Shown here one piece after another: positions 46,501 to 56,714 of a stretch of 64,000 nucleotides of DNA. How positions within the stretch are numbered: position 1 is the stretch's first letter; each line of letters begins with the position of its first letter. This stretch comes from Pohlia nutans. Its lineage: Eukaryota > Streptophyta > Bryopsida > Bryales > Mniaceae. Under the pieces are notes generated by a model that was given only the letters and a program-made list of their open reading frames with translations, did no database searches and was not told the DNA's origin. Location: assembly GCA_022496805.1 (NCBI GenBank), contig CM040085.1, forward strand, positions 30,967,811 through 31,031,810, read 5' to 3'. Made by a program: the position numbers and the translations under genes.

Positions 46501-47673
46501 GTTTGTAAGTTGCAAAAATCATTGTATGGGTTGAAACAATCTCCAAGAGCGTGGTACCAAAAGATTGACACGTTCTTGGTTGCACACGGGTTTACTAGGA
46601 GCATTGCGGATCATAGTCTCTACTTCATGCAAGAGGGGCAACATGTGGTGATTGTGATCATATATGTTGATGATTTGATCATTCTTGCAAGCCTCATGAG
46701 TTTAATGAATGCATTAAAAGGCATGCTTGAGAGAGAGTACGAGATGAGTGATCTTGGAGAATTGCACTTTTGTCTTGGTGTTGAGTTTGTGCGTGATAGG
46801 GCTACACGCACTATCACCATGAGTCAAGGCAAGTATGTGATGGACGTGCTCAAGAGATTCGGGATGGAGGATTGTAAGCCCGTGGCAACACCATTGGATG
46901 CAAACTCCAAGCTCGTCAAGCTTTCGGAGGAGGAGTATGCGATGGAGGCTAAATCGATGGCGGAGGTGCCATACAAGCAAGCGGTGGGGTCGTTGATGTA
47001 TGCGATGATTGCGACACGGCCCGACCTTGCGTATCCAATTAGCGTGGTGAGTCAACACATGGCGAGACCGGGCTCGATGCATTGGATGACGGTCAAGAGG
47101 ATCATGCGTTATTTGAGGGGCACAAGCGATGTGAAGTTGTGTCTTGGAGGCAAAGACATTGTGTTGAGCGGCTATTGTGACGCGGACTACGCGGGAGACA
47201 CGAGCGATCGAAGATCGACAACGGGCTACATGTTCAAGGTCGGATCGGGAGTGGTGTCGTGGAATAGCAAGCGGCAACAAACCACGGCGACATCAACGGT
47301 GGAGGCCGAGTACATGGCTACGAGCCATGCCACGAAGGAGGCCATTTGGTTGAGGCAACTAATGGTGGATGTGGGTTGCACACAAGGTGAGGCTACAACG
47401 ATTATGTGTGACAACCAAGGGTGCATTTCACTTGCAAAGAACCCTACACATCATTCACGCACGAAGCACATTGATGTGCAATACCACTTCATTCGGGAGA
47501 AGTTGGAATTGGGAGTTATACATTTGGAGTATTGCCCAACGGAGCACATGGTGGCGGATGTGCTCACAAAGGGTCTTTGTAGAGACCGACACCAACGATT
47601 AGTAATAGCATTTGGACTTAGAGGCTTTGGCTCTACGCAAAGTGGGAGTATTGAGGTAATTGATGCAACGTAG
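43519..47673 (+). CDS. Copia gag-pol polyprotein, 1384 residues
   Basis: Single frame. Gag (about 1-226; KFDGVNFHLWKFKMEMVM, UBN2-like) is followed by the zinc knuckle CFYCGKKGHIAKFC at 227-240. Three copies of a 10-residue ASMSDGIEGD-type repeat lie near 270-300. Protease: WIVDSGATSHM with catalytic Asp322. Integrase: HHCC zinc site (H460, H465, C495, C498) and the D-D-35-E triad D526, D589, E625. Reverse transcriptase: WKWVFRTKRD, then YVDD at 1049-1052. RNase H: GYCDADYAGD (about D1221) and STVEAEYMA. The frame ends 25 bp inside the 3' LTR. All catalytic residues are present. The protein would make a virus-like particle and copy and insert the element's RNA. Confidence 0.97.
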   Translation: MRIMVSFEGEGPKVVDKFDGVNFHLWKFKMEMVMAEKELWEIVEGSEEPPFSSTDPRIMQAYTRREKKAFAILALNLADSQLAHIRSCKTPAEAWSKLCNIHEAKTLANILFLRRKFFTIKMGEEDDMLAHINKVKALADQLNGCDVSVTDGDIVMTLLESLPSSYEYLIVAMESRPITELTLDYVTSRLLHELSRRKENESREDGAALVAKQSKNGGGGSSSDKVCFYCGKKGHIAKFCFKRKRDEKGESANNTKTRDDDEYAFTARYEASMSDGIEGDASMSDGIEGDASMSDWIEVGDEYANMASNVSCNGSTSDWIVDSGATSHMSPHKTCFHSYALINPRRVILGDDTVLEAVGKGQIVVDTEVRGRVKTITIKDILHVPKLTANLLSVRQLVAKHLRVEFSDKGCYVLSPSRDEVAIIEEHEGLYHIKFSKVHSKESAALAHSNLKDDKLALWHRRLGHLNIKSVKTLRGMVSGMDLHQLKVDASTFTCEGCIEGKQQRLPFAGEGATRATKVLEIVHSDVCGPMKTTSMGGCKYFVTFIDDFSRKIWLYPIKAKSECFEKFKEFKTLVENQSELKIKVFRSDNGGEYMSNKFDELLKNEGIARQTSAPYTPQQNGVAERANRTIVEMARSMLHAQNLKLDLWAEAVVNAVYTRNRCPTSAVEGMTPEQAWSGRQPCVAHMRIFGCIAYAKVPDERRTKLEAKALKCVFLGYCEGTKAYRLMSVDTRKIIRSRDVTFCEESTMEASLEVGPSGSSGDVLVDTPSKSPSVVDVGDDDGDDEAGDTEVVEAPSSSKAKNGAKGTQEEQVSSSERRYPERSRKPPEEWWKNHIFPQVEDEHANVALSDGPLTIREAMQGEDAVKWERAMQEEYDSLIANGTWQLTPIPKDRNPIGCKWVFRTKRDVSGIVVRHKARLVAKGFAQVHGVDFHETFAPVAKFTTIRCILAIGAALDLEMHQMDVKTAFLNGDLEEDIYMVQPEGFVQQGNEHLVCKLQKSLYGLKQSPRAWYQKIDTFLVAHGFTRSIADHSLYFMQEGQHVVIVIIYVDDLIILASLMSLMNALKGMLEREYEMSDLGELHFCLGVEFVRDRATRTITMSQGKYVMDVLKRFGMEDCKPVATPLDANSKLVKLSEEEYAMEAKSMAEVPYKQAVGSLMYAMIATRPDLAYPISVVSQHMARPGSMHWMTVKRIMRYLRGTSDVKLCLGGKDIVLSGYCDADYAGDTSDRRSTTGYMFKVGSGVVSWNSKRQQTTATSTVEAEYMATSHATKEAIWLRQLMVDVGCTQGEATTIMCDNQGCISLAKNPTHHSRTKHIDVQYHFIREKLELGVIHLEYCPTEHMVADVLTKGLCRDRHQRLVIAFGLRGFGSTQSGSIEVIDAT
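47639..47648 (+). promoter_or_regulatory. polypurine tract
   Basis: AAAGTGGGAG lies directly before the 3' LTR, the position of the plus-strand primer. It has one T and overlaps the coding frame. Confidence 0.65.
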
Positions 47674-47906
47674 TATTGCTAGAAGCCAAAGACGTACGGG
47701 TGCTAAATAATGGTGTGTGGGAGGAGGGGTTAGGCATGGGCTGATCTCTAGAGTGTCCTTGTGATGAGTTATCCCATATGGTTTGTCCATGGTGACCTCC
47801 TAGTGTACACTACTTAAGGTGGAAGGCCTTTGAGTAAAGATCATCTCTTTCTACGCATTCCTTGTGTTTGTGTGTGTGCCTTGTGCAATCTTCTCTACCT
47901 TCAATA
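47649..47906 (+). repeat. 3' LTR
   Basis: Identical to the 5' LTR except at one site. The gag-pol stop codon lies within its first 25 bp. Confidence 0.95.
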
Positions 47907-48078
47907 ACTAGCACACGGTACGTCCAAATGCAACCAAAAAACCCCTTGGTGTAGCCCTCCTCGTCGAGAGCCTTTTTGACGTTACCAAGAACACAATGTG
48001 CAGGCACCCAGTTGGGAGGACTCAACATTACATACAAAGCAAAAGAAAGCACACAAAACAAACAAACTACCATATTTC

Positions 48079-48666
48079 TTAACCCCTAAACGTACTAGGG
48101 TGTCCCTGGAATTGACAAATTAAGAAAAATCATCATAAACTACTATTTAGAAGAATATTTTGAAATTGATATACAAATGAAAGTTCTATATTTTGAATTT
48201 TAGATTTCATCCATACGATTTGATTTACTATTGCTATCATCAATATTTAATTATCAATTTAGAAAGTTAAAATTAAAAATTCCTTTTAAATTTGATTACA
48301 AACAAAATTTTAATATCTATTGAGTAAAATTTGTTGGAATGAGTTTGAAATGAGATACTCTTAAACGTGGTGATTCTTTGAAATTTTTGTGTTCTTTAAA
48401 TCTATGACCTCAATTTTGCAAGGCCACTTTTGAATTATAGTCAATGCAATTTTGGCTTGGTCAACAACTTGATATACTTCTACATTTGTAATTTTAGAAA
48501 AATATGTACTCAAGTATGACTAAATCCAACCATTAGATAGGACAACAACTTGGTGAAGTATCTCCAAAAAATTGGATGACTTTCATCCAAGCATTGATGA
48601 GAACGTAGGAAGGATTTGAATTTGTTAGTCGTCCAAAAATTTGATGGTGTGACGTTTAGGGGTTAA
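48079..48666. mobile_element. TTAA-flanked element, 588 bp
   Basis: Ends TTAACCCCTAAACGTAC and the complement of TTAACCCCTAAACGTCAC. The interior matches 38751-39336 in reverse orientation and 60742-61328 in the same orientation (for example GAATATTTTGAA and TTTAGATTTCATCCATACGA). Confidence 0.82.
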
Positions 48667-49018
48667 TAGTAAGATTTTTAGCCTTCTAAAAGGCCAAAAT
48701 TTTCTTTGTGTTGAAAGAATTTGTTTGAATTAGTCATGTATTATCCACACAAATATTTCAAAGTTTTTCTACCTTAAAAGTTTAAATTTTTTATTTTTAT
48801 TGAAAAAATTACTAACCAAAAGACTTCCAAAATTTTACAATAAATTTTGAAAACGATTATGTTCAAAGAAAATTGATCTTGCTTTTGCAATTATTACACA
48901 TTTCGACTAATGATAACTTTTTCAAGATACCACTAAGATTAAAAAACTCACGTACATATACTAATTCCCAATTTAAATGATTATTTTAATTATAAAATGC
49001 GCATTTATAAATTATAAA
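48667..49018. other. AT-rich intergenic DNA
   Basis: No gene or repeat ends seen; this is the 3' flank of the minus-strand gene that follows. Confidence 0.4.
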
Positions 49019-49891
49019 CTACCAACATATATCTTCAAGGCCATCATATTCGTTGACCGTGTAATCAACAAGGGCTGGTACAAATTGAATTTGTAGGCAT
49101 GCACATTTCCCACTTGCTGCTGCTAATCCAATTGCTTCGTGAATGGATGCATCAATTTCCTCATTTGGCTCTATTTGATACAACTTTGGAGTGTCTTTGA
49201 GTAGCATGTGTGCAAATTGAATTCCAATTTTTTCATAGTCTTGTACATCGTTGAAGGATCTTGTATAGAATTTTTCATGGTGCATCCATCTATCAGGGTT
49301 TGATTTAGCAAAGCAAATAAAATCTTCGTCATCATTATGATTTTGGTAAGAATTTCTCCTAAGATTCTTCATGTGTATGTCATAGAATTTACATGCTTGC
49401 AAAGTCAAGTCGCTACCATATTTATGTTCCAAATCTTCAAATTTAGGTAGTTGTGTAGTGAGTAGTTGTTGATTGTTAAAGGGTACAAGCTTATGGTATA
49501 GTGATTCCATCAATGCCCCTAATTGTCTCACATGACAAAGCCTAACGTCGTTCAAGAGATAGGGTAAATTTTCACATGTTTCTTGGCCCATTTTAACAAT
49601 GCTTCTAAGCAATTCTGGATCTGAACGTCTGGAGTGTAACTCCCATAATTCGTGTTCATTTGAGACTTCCAAATATTTAGCTCTTAGATGAGATGGCAAG
49701 TAAGGAATAATTCGTTTGCTTAGAGAAAACCCTCCATAACAACTGTTATACAATATACGTTTAGGCACCATGTCTTTTCCTAATTCCAACAAGTGATTTC
49801 GTATTATGGTTTTTATGTCATTATGGTTGAATCCTTTGGTCAACATAACCTGCGTGGCCTCGAGTAATTGATGAATTTCATTGTCCATCAC
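49019..49891 (-). CDS. intronless protein with a giant-virus-type YGGFSLS/EYDG signature
   Basis: A clean 290-codon frame in AT-rich DNA, with no introns. Near the N-terminal third it reads KRILYNSCYGGFSLSKRI, then HSRRSDPELLRSIVKMG. Near the C-terminus it has IHEAIGLAAASGKCACLQIQ and YTVNEYDGLEDI. The order (cysteine or aspartate)-YGGF-LS, R-x-DP-L---V---G, then a final hydrophobic strand and EYDG matches uncharacterised proteins common in nucleocytoplasmic large DNA viruses and some phages. The function is unknown. No membrane segment or signal peptide. A giant-virus-derived insertion in the plant genome is my inference. The single open frame argues either for recent arrival or for retained function. 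Confidence 0.6.
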   Translation of the reverse strand: MMDNEIHQLLEATQVMLTKGFNHNDIKTIIRNHLLELGKDMVPKRILYNSCYGGFSLSKRIIPYLPSHLRAKYLEVSNEHELWELHSRRSDPELLRSIVKMGQETCENLPYLLNDVRLCHVRQLGALMESLYHKLVPFNNQQLLTTQLPKFEDLEHKYGSDLTLQACKFYDIHMKNLRRNSYQNHNDDEDFICFAKSNPDRWMHHEKFYTRSFNDVQDYEKIGIQFAHMLLKDTPKLYQIEPNEEIDASIHEAIGLAAASGKCACLQIQFVPALVDYTVNEYDGLEDICW

Positions 49892-52619
49892 GTTTTTATA
49901 AGTGAATGAATTATTGATGTTAGAATGTTAAATGGATGCACAATCTCAATATTAACACATAAACAAGGAGGTAGGGGAGAAAAGAGGGTAAACATAAAAG
50001 AAAGAAGGACGAAAATATGATAGAAGTTGACCTATATATAGTTGGGATGTTATAGATTGAAGTTGATAGTAAAGTAAAAGATTAAACAAAAAGAAATAAA
50101 CACCAAACCAAGAAATAAAATATTAAAGAAAAAGTAAAACAGATAAATAAAAAACAAAAATAAAATTTAAAGTAAAATATAAAAATAAAAGTAAACTAAG
50201 AGGTGTTGTGGATTAGGTATTTTTAGTTGTGTACCGTGAAGAATTTTGCATTTGATGAACATAGAGTGGGGTTGAGCTATGTAATTGTGTGGATTATGAT
50301 GAGATTTTGTATATAAGTTCGTTGTGTACAAGTATCTGTCTTTTTGCTTAAGTGTTCCTACCCTTTTATACTAGCCTCAACCTCAATTTTGTATTGTTGG
50401 CAGTACCCAAAAGCAAATACGTGCCTTAAGTGATTTAGGTGATAAAAAGTCTTTTGAAGTCAAATTGAGATCTCAAATTTTAGCAAGAAATTTTAAAACA
50501 CGAGGGACTGATTAAAATGCTCAAGATTTGTGTGATATGAGTTTCTTGAGGCTTTTATAGCCGGGGAATGGGCATTAAATTGTGTAAAAGCATGGTTTGG
50601 AGGAGATATTTTTTTCATATTTTTTGTATTTTAATTTATCTTATTTATTTCTAAAACATTGAAAATAACATTGATAGTATTTACTTCAAAGATCAAATAA
50701 GGATTATGAAATTGAACTATGTTGTAGACTATTTGAAAAAGTAAGCTATAGAGTGGTTTTTGTTTGTAGTTCAGTGTGATGAAGTCTACATTTGTTCATA
50801 AGAAATTGTGCTTTCAATATGTGGACATTGAGAGAGCGTTACATTAAAATGTGGGCCTAAAAGGGTGTGTGTCTTTTACACATTCAAAGTATTGAAAGGA
50901 GTATTGCAACTGTCAATAAGCTTCATGGTGAAGTTAAGTCCAATAGATGTACTTAAACTTGTTGTACATAGTAGGTATAGTGTCATTGTGCAATTTGGGG
51001 TCATTCTTTTCATTCACATTTCAATTTTCTCATTCACATTTAATTTTATGCCAAATGGACTCCTTTGGGGGTGTGTCACATGTCAAAAAAACATTTAAGA
51101 CAAAAGTGAAAGAAGCCCAAAACACTGAAATTTTCAAAAAATACATGCCGCGATGCTATCTGCTTAATTGAAGTTGCATTTGCAAAGCTATCTTCCTCTG
51201 ACGCCATTGTGACAATATGGCACTGAGAAACGTATTCAGACAGTAAAGAATTTTCAAAATTCATTTGCGAGAAAGTTAACAAAATTGATACATGATAATT
51301 TTTAGTTGGAATCTTATATAATTGGAAACAAAAAATAATAAGTCTTAGTTTTTCTACTTGCTAGGAGCCTTCTTCTTGCCAAAAATTATGATCTACTTGC
51401 CTTTGAATGTCCTCGCATTGCACTTGGTGTGTTGTCCTCTCCATGGTAATCTAGCTTGGTGACACTTCCCTAGGTAGCACTAGGTGTCTTTTAATTGCTT
51501 GAACTGCTGCAGCACACACCATCTCAGTATTATCACGCTTCTTGACAACTCCAAATCCTAAACATATCAATCACGCTACCCAAAATCCTAAACAATATCA
51601 ACAACACATTCCTAAATCCTAAACCTTATCAAATACACACCTCCAAACTCTAAATTTTACCATCCATGGAATGGCAGAGAGAGATGAGAGTTTGAAAAAC
51701 TCACGAGGTCTCCCTCGATCATGTACAGTTGGAAACCTCGTGACGAAGGGTGGTGAACTCCTGTTTAGAGAACTCCTTGGTGATAATCCTCCTTCACTTG
51801 ATAACTGCAAGTGCATAAACAATGAGAAGATGGAACACGGGGAAAGGTCGTATGTGAGCAGAGAGCGGAGAGCAGAGAGCAGAGAGCAGAAATTAAAGAG
51901 CAGACTTTAAACATTTTCGCAGTCATTTTCAGGGTTAGGGTTCCTATAACCGTGGATTTTTTCATTTTTTTATTAATATTTTTTGGGAGAATTGGCGTGT
52001 ATAACCGTGGAATTTAGGAGAATTTAACAGTGAGATATAGTATTTTGGGACATTCATACACGGACTTCGATCACTCATGTAAGTTTGTTACATATGATAT
52101 TTTGTCTAGCCAGGGTTGAATTAGGAGTGAATGAATTGACGTCTAGGAGTGAATGTTTAGGAGTGAATTAGGATTGAATGAATTCACAATATTTAGTCTA
52201 AGAGGGAATGAAGTGATGATGTTAATGTACTAGTGATGGATGTTTAGGTTCGTATGAAGATCTCATTTTGAATTCTAACATTCTCTCATATGAGATTACT
52301 ACTTGATAATTTGTTCAATTTTTTTATACAATCTTATACAATCTCATAATTGAAACAATATTACTCCACTAAAGAGTATACACAAATTAGGAGATTACAC
52401 CAAACATACATACGATACACTATTACACTAATTGCTAATACACTCACTGCCCAAACAACACCAAACACCATATAAGTAAGCTAGTAAGCTAAAACAATGA
52501 GCTCAAAGAATATAACCGAGAGTATAAAGTACAAATGATAAACATAAAACTAGCCATTACAATGGCTATGCAAAATATAGATATAATATACTCGTAGGGA
52601 AATACAATATCATTGAGGT
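49892..52619. other. AT-rich intergenic DNA with a dispersed repeat
   Basis: Holds copy 2 of the 31370 repeat at about 50540-50790. Short frames at 50865-51171 and 51619-51910 lack any recognisable domain. 52080-52620 is simple and AT-rich. Confidence 0.35.
50540..50790. repeat. dispersed repeat, copy 2
   Basis: Collinear with 31370-31650 over about 250 bp, with scattered substitutions and small indels. Confidence 0.7.
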
Positions 52620-54820
52620 CTACTCACTAATCACCTCATCATCCACATAAATCAAACCATTATTAACCATGCTGGTGCATTGCGACATTGAGCCTTCCTC
52701 AAATTCACTAGCACTGGGTTGAGTTTGAGACACACTTAGATCAAAATCAACCTCTGCAGCAACATCTATATATTTTAAAACACGAGAGTCATACTTCGGG
52801 GGAGGATCTAACAGAAGAGGTGGAGATACTTGCAATGCTTGCAACTGTGCAACATCTTCCGCATATGAAGGAAGTCTCCAACTCTTAGCCGGGCTTGGAA
52901 AGAGTCTAGAATGCAGTAACACAAGGAAAAGTTTAGACACAAGTGATATCATAAAGATCAAAATACAATAGAAGCTACATATGAATAGAAAGAGTAAGTG
53001 ACACTTACTTACTCAGGGTCCTCCACACGACGGCGCTTCACTGCAGCAGCCTTCTTTGGCTTCTTTGCAGATAGTACAGGAGCAGGAGGAATTGATGGAG
53101 CCTTTGCAAGAGATATCATGGGCTTTAGAACAGCCTCAAACAGCTTCTTGTCACTCTCCATGCCCAGAACGTGCCTACCAGTATTCTTGCAAGCAGTGAT
53201 GGAATTCTTTAAAAAGACCCACGCCATAAACGGATAAGTACACATTAGCATCAAAAAAAGTAAAGGCAAATAGTTTGCAAGGAAAGCAAAGAAGAATATT
53301 TCATACCAGTGCCAACTGCTATATCAATGACAATGTCCCCAACCGTGGTCAAAGCCATAACAAGGCAAGAAAAAAAGTATTCATCCTTCTCCCTTGGGCC
53401 TCGCCATCGACGAGCACCATCCATCAGAGGGTTGGTGCAGTGATTGATCAATGTGTCGTTGAGGCCAACGTCTACACCATGGGCAACCAACTCTGGCACA
53501 TCATGAATGGAAAAGGTTGAACTCCAAGACACAGAGTCCTCGGGCCGAGACACCCGCTTGAGGAGAAGCATATTAAATCTGTTGGTTGTGGTATTGGGAA
53601 CCCTTGCCGAACTTATGGGCAAATAGTTAACCCCCATCCACTCCTTGTAGATCGCAAATCCAAAAGAGTCAAAAAACGTCTCAATGTCCTCAAGAAAGTC
53701 GCCATTGTCAAATGGAAAGAAAAGCAGCAGTGCGCCACTATCATGTAGAATCTCATCGGCAAACTCGAACAACTCCTGCAAGTAGTCCTCAGACTTCACA
53801 TTCCAAGTGGGCACCACGGATGATGGCACCGATACATTTGGCACCGGTAGACCCTCTGGTAAGTCTGCAATTACCAAGTCTGCAGCTCCACGCATAGAAG
53901 GCACTCCACAAAAGTTACAAGAACGAGAAGGAGAGCATGATAGAGCAAACTTTTGAACCTCTCGAAAATGTCGTTGCTGCTCAAGAATGGAGGCGTTGAT
54001 GACAAGGGCTTGCGGACTAGACTCAGTGGGTGCAGGCTGTGATAAAGTAGGAGGAGTCACCCGGCTCTGAGTGAGTGGAAGGGGCACACTGTGGGCATCA
54101 GTCATCGCCGTGTCTCCTCCTGGAGCAGACTTGCTTGCAGTCATGGAAGCAACAGTGGATGCAGCGTTACCCTTGGTAGTGACTGTCTTCGATGCAACCT
54201 CTGTGACACTGCTGTCAGCCTTCATTGACGCCTTCTTCTTCAATGTAGCCTTCTCCTTCGTTGGCGCCTTCTTCTTCGACTTTTGTGCATACTCAGCTGC
54301 AGTCTCATCAGCATCAGCATCCTCATCCTCATCTTCGTCCTCATCAGAGAGCTCGACTGTAGCTGTCAACGACTTCTTGAGCTCAGCCTCCGAATCAGGT
54401 ACAAAACTCTTGGGGCATTCGATGTACCAGCAACATTCCATGAGGTGGTCTCTGCTGAAGTTCCTCTTCTGCGTCTTTGAGAAGATGTAGGTCGGTGAGG
54501 AAGAATCGCACCATCCCTGTACACAAGCTGGTAACTTCGGAATTGCCCCTTCTTTGAGGAGCACTTGCTTCATGTACCTACACAATGACAATCATTTGTT
54601 ACCACCGCATCCATGTATTACTCATGATAATGCATCGCCGAGACTGCCCTTACTCGCATCACTTAGCAATGGCATCAACCCTCGAGAACTCAGTGGTGTC
54701 ATTCCCCGTGAACCTTGTGGCAGTAATGTGAATACCATGAAACATCCAGACCCTAATGCAAACACAGGGGTTTCCTTGCCCACGCCTCACAACGCGTTTC
54801 ACACCACAGCTCGTACTCGT
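52620..54820 (-). CDS. beta-class (N6A/N4C-type) methyltransferase-like protein, partial model
   Basis: Exons: upstream end unclear to 54663, then 54577-53307, 53206-53013 and 52905-52620. The first junction (AA/G) and the last (GA/A) keep frame. The protein has a Cys-rich part (CVQGWCDSS, HLMECCWYIECP), an acidic then Lys/Ala/Thr-rich linker and a catalytic half. ADLVIADLPEG sits where motif IV (DPPY-like) would be, followed by LQELFEFADEILHDSGALLLFF. Then NPLMDGARRWRGPREKDEYF and VGDIVIDIAVGTG, resembling motif I after motif IV, the order of beta-class DNA methyltransferases, and ACKNTGRHVLGMESDKKLF. The acidic-basic tail (KKPKKAAAVKRRR) may be nuclear. Two problems: motif IV is degenerate, and the junction 53307/53206 is out of phase by one base. 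The N-terminus runs into tandem repeats. It may be a damaged gene. Confidence 0.5.
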
Positions 54821-54829
54821 ACTACTGGT

Positions 54830-55910
54830 CGTCACTGGCGTCACTGCACCCATTACTCAAATCATGCAGCAGTGCCCCATTATTCGTCATCACTACGTGT
54901 AACTATTACTCGCATTGGTCACTACACTGCCCAATTACACGCGCCACTCACCACTACCCCATTACTGGCGTCACTGCGCCCATTACTCTAAAACCACGCA
55001 GTACTGCCTATTACTCGTCACCGATACTTGTCACTGCACCCATTACTCGCACTGCCCATTATTCATCAGCAATTGCCTACTACTCGCCACCAAGCCGAGA
55101 CAAATCACTATAATGCCCATTACTCGCACCACGCACCACGCACCGCTACTCCCCCACTACTTGCTACACTGCCCATTAATCGCCCAGTGCTAGTCACTAC
55201 CCCATTACTCGCACTACAACTCGCCGCTGCCCCATTACTCGCACCAGCACTAGTCACTGGCCATTACTCGCACCATGCACCACAACCTACCTTTATTCGC
55301 ACCACGCACCACTTCCCATTACTCACCCACTACTCGTCACTGCGGAGAACTGCCCATTACTCGCACCAGTACTCGCACCCTAAATGCCGCCCATTACTCA
55401 TCACTGGGCATTACACTGCCCTAGTACTCGAACCACTACTCGTACCACCAGTCGCACCAGTGCCCATTACTCGCCCAGTACTTGTCACTTCCCCATTATT
55501 TACTCGGCCACTACTCGTCACTACCACATTACTCGCACCAGTACTGGCCACTGCCGTGAACTCAAAGGACGCACCACTACTCGTCACCATTACGCACCAC
55601 TACTCAGCCCACTTCCCCAATACTCAGCCGTTACTTAAACCACTACTCGATCAACTGCCCATACTCGCCCAGTGGCTTGTCATTATCATCATCACTTGAA
55701 CCACTATTCGCACCACTGCCCATTACTCACCCAATACGTGTCACTGGCTTTAGCGTCTCACCAATACAAGAACTACTACTCGCACCACTACTGGCCGACG
55801 ACTCGCACCACTACTGGCCCGCTACTCGCCCACTACGCGTCACCAGTACTCAACACTGCATATTAATCGCACGGCCACACTGCCCATTACTTGCCTCACT
55901 ACGCGTCACC
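54830..55910. repeat. ~1.1-kb degenerate tandem repeat
   Basis: CCCATTACTCGCACCA and CACTACTCGTCACTGCC alternate dozens of times with much variation in spacing, so no fixed unit length holds. Long open frames on the plus strand (up to 223 codons, for example 55028-55699) are by-products of the repeat. It abuts the 5' side of the methyltransferase-like gene. Confidence 0.85.
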
Positions 55911-55919
55911 ACACTAATA

Positions 55920-56188
55920 GAAAACATGGTCGAAAAAAACCGTAGTCGTTTTCCTATTGTGGTTCTTTTGGTCACCTTTTTTCGCGATTCGTTTTTTCCC
56001 TATTGGCACCCGATTTTGGGTGACAGTCGTTCGATTTTCCAACTGCGTAGCTCTAAACTTATGTATGAATTTCTACGTGCGTGCACATGTGTGTTTTAGT
56101 TCAATTCTGTGGCTATACTGGTTGACAACATGGTCGAAAAAAACCGCAGCCACAATCGGCTGCGGTTCTTTTCAGCACGCACCCTGAT
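55920..56188. repeat. duplicated ACATGGTCGAAAAAAACCG block
   Basis: The same 19-bp word occurs at about 55923 and 56130, each followed by a GC-hairpin-like or GTGGTTCTTTT stretch. The second contains CCGCAGCC...GGCTGCGG, which can fold tightly. Confidence 0.5.
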
Positions 56189-56714
56189 CTGTAGTCGCTT
56201 GTCGACTGCAGAATTTGTTTTTAATTTACGACTGCAATTTTAGGAATTTTGGAGCGTGTAATATACCGTTGGAAAGGTCTTGAAAAGACCTTTCCAACAA
56301 AATATAACACGCCCCAAAATTCCTAAAATTGCAGTCGAAATTCCAAAACAAAATCTGTAGTCGACAAGCGATTGCAGATTTTGTTGTTTGATTTACGACT
56401 GTAATTTTCATCATTTTGGGGCGTGTGATATACCATTGGAAAGGTCTTGAAAATACGTTTCCAACGGTATATTGCAAAACCCAAAATGATGAAAATTGCA
56501 GTCACAATTCGTAAACAAAATTTGCAGTCGCTTGGCGACTGCAGATTTTGTTTTTGGAATTGCGACTGCAATTTTAGGAATTTTAGGGCGTGTTACATGC
56601 CGTTGGAAAGGTCTTGAAAATACCTTTCCAACGATATATAAATCGCTCTACAGTTCTTAAAATTGCAGTCGCAATTCCAAAAACAAAATCTGCAGTCGCT
56701 TGTCGACTGCAGAT
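56189..56714. repeat. three tandem ~175-bp hairpins
   Basis: Each unit has arms CTGCAGTCG-, ATTTTGTTTTTGGAATTGCGA and TGCAATTTTAGGAATTTT, with GGGCGTGT and CCGTTGGAAAGGTCTTGAAAA reaching a centre at about 56283, 56452 and 56622. The right arm is the near-perfect reverse complement. Adjacent units share their outer GCAGTCG/CGACTGC ends, so the array is a head-to-tail run of palindromes. Non-coding. Confidence 0.85.

Larger units (their letters stand above)
42451..47906 (+). mobile_element. intact, very young Ty1/Copia LTR retrotransposon
   Basis: 5456 bp, flanked by an exact 5-bp duplication ACTAG (42446-42450 and 47907-47911). Two 258-bp LTRs differ at one position (A at 42555, G at 47753). 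Between them lie a primer-binding site, one uninterrupted gag-pol frame and a polypurine tract. The element split a dispersed repeat whose other half resumes after 47911. Near-identical LTRs plus an undamaged frame suggest recent and possibly current activity. Confidence 0.96.

Noticed and set aside
55028..55699. 223-codon frame
   Set aside because: It is entirely made of the CATTACTCGCACC-type tandem repeat; other frames there are open too.
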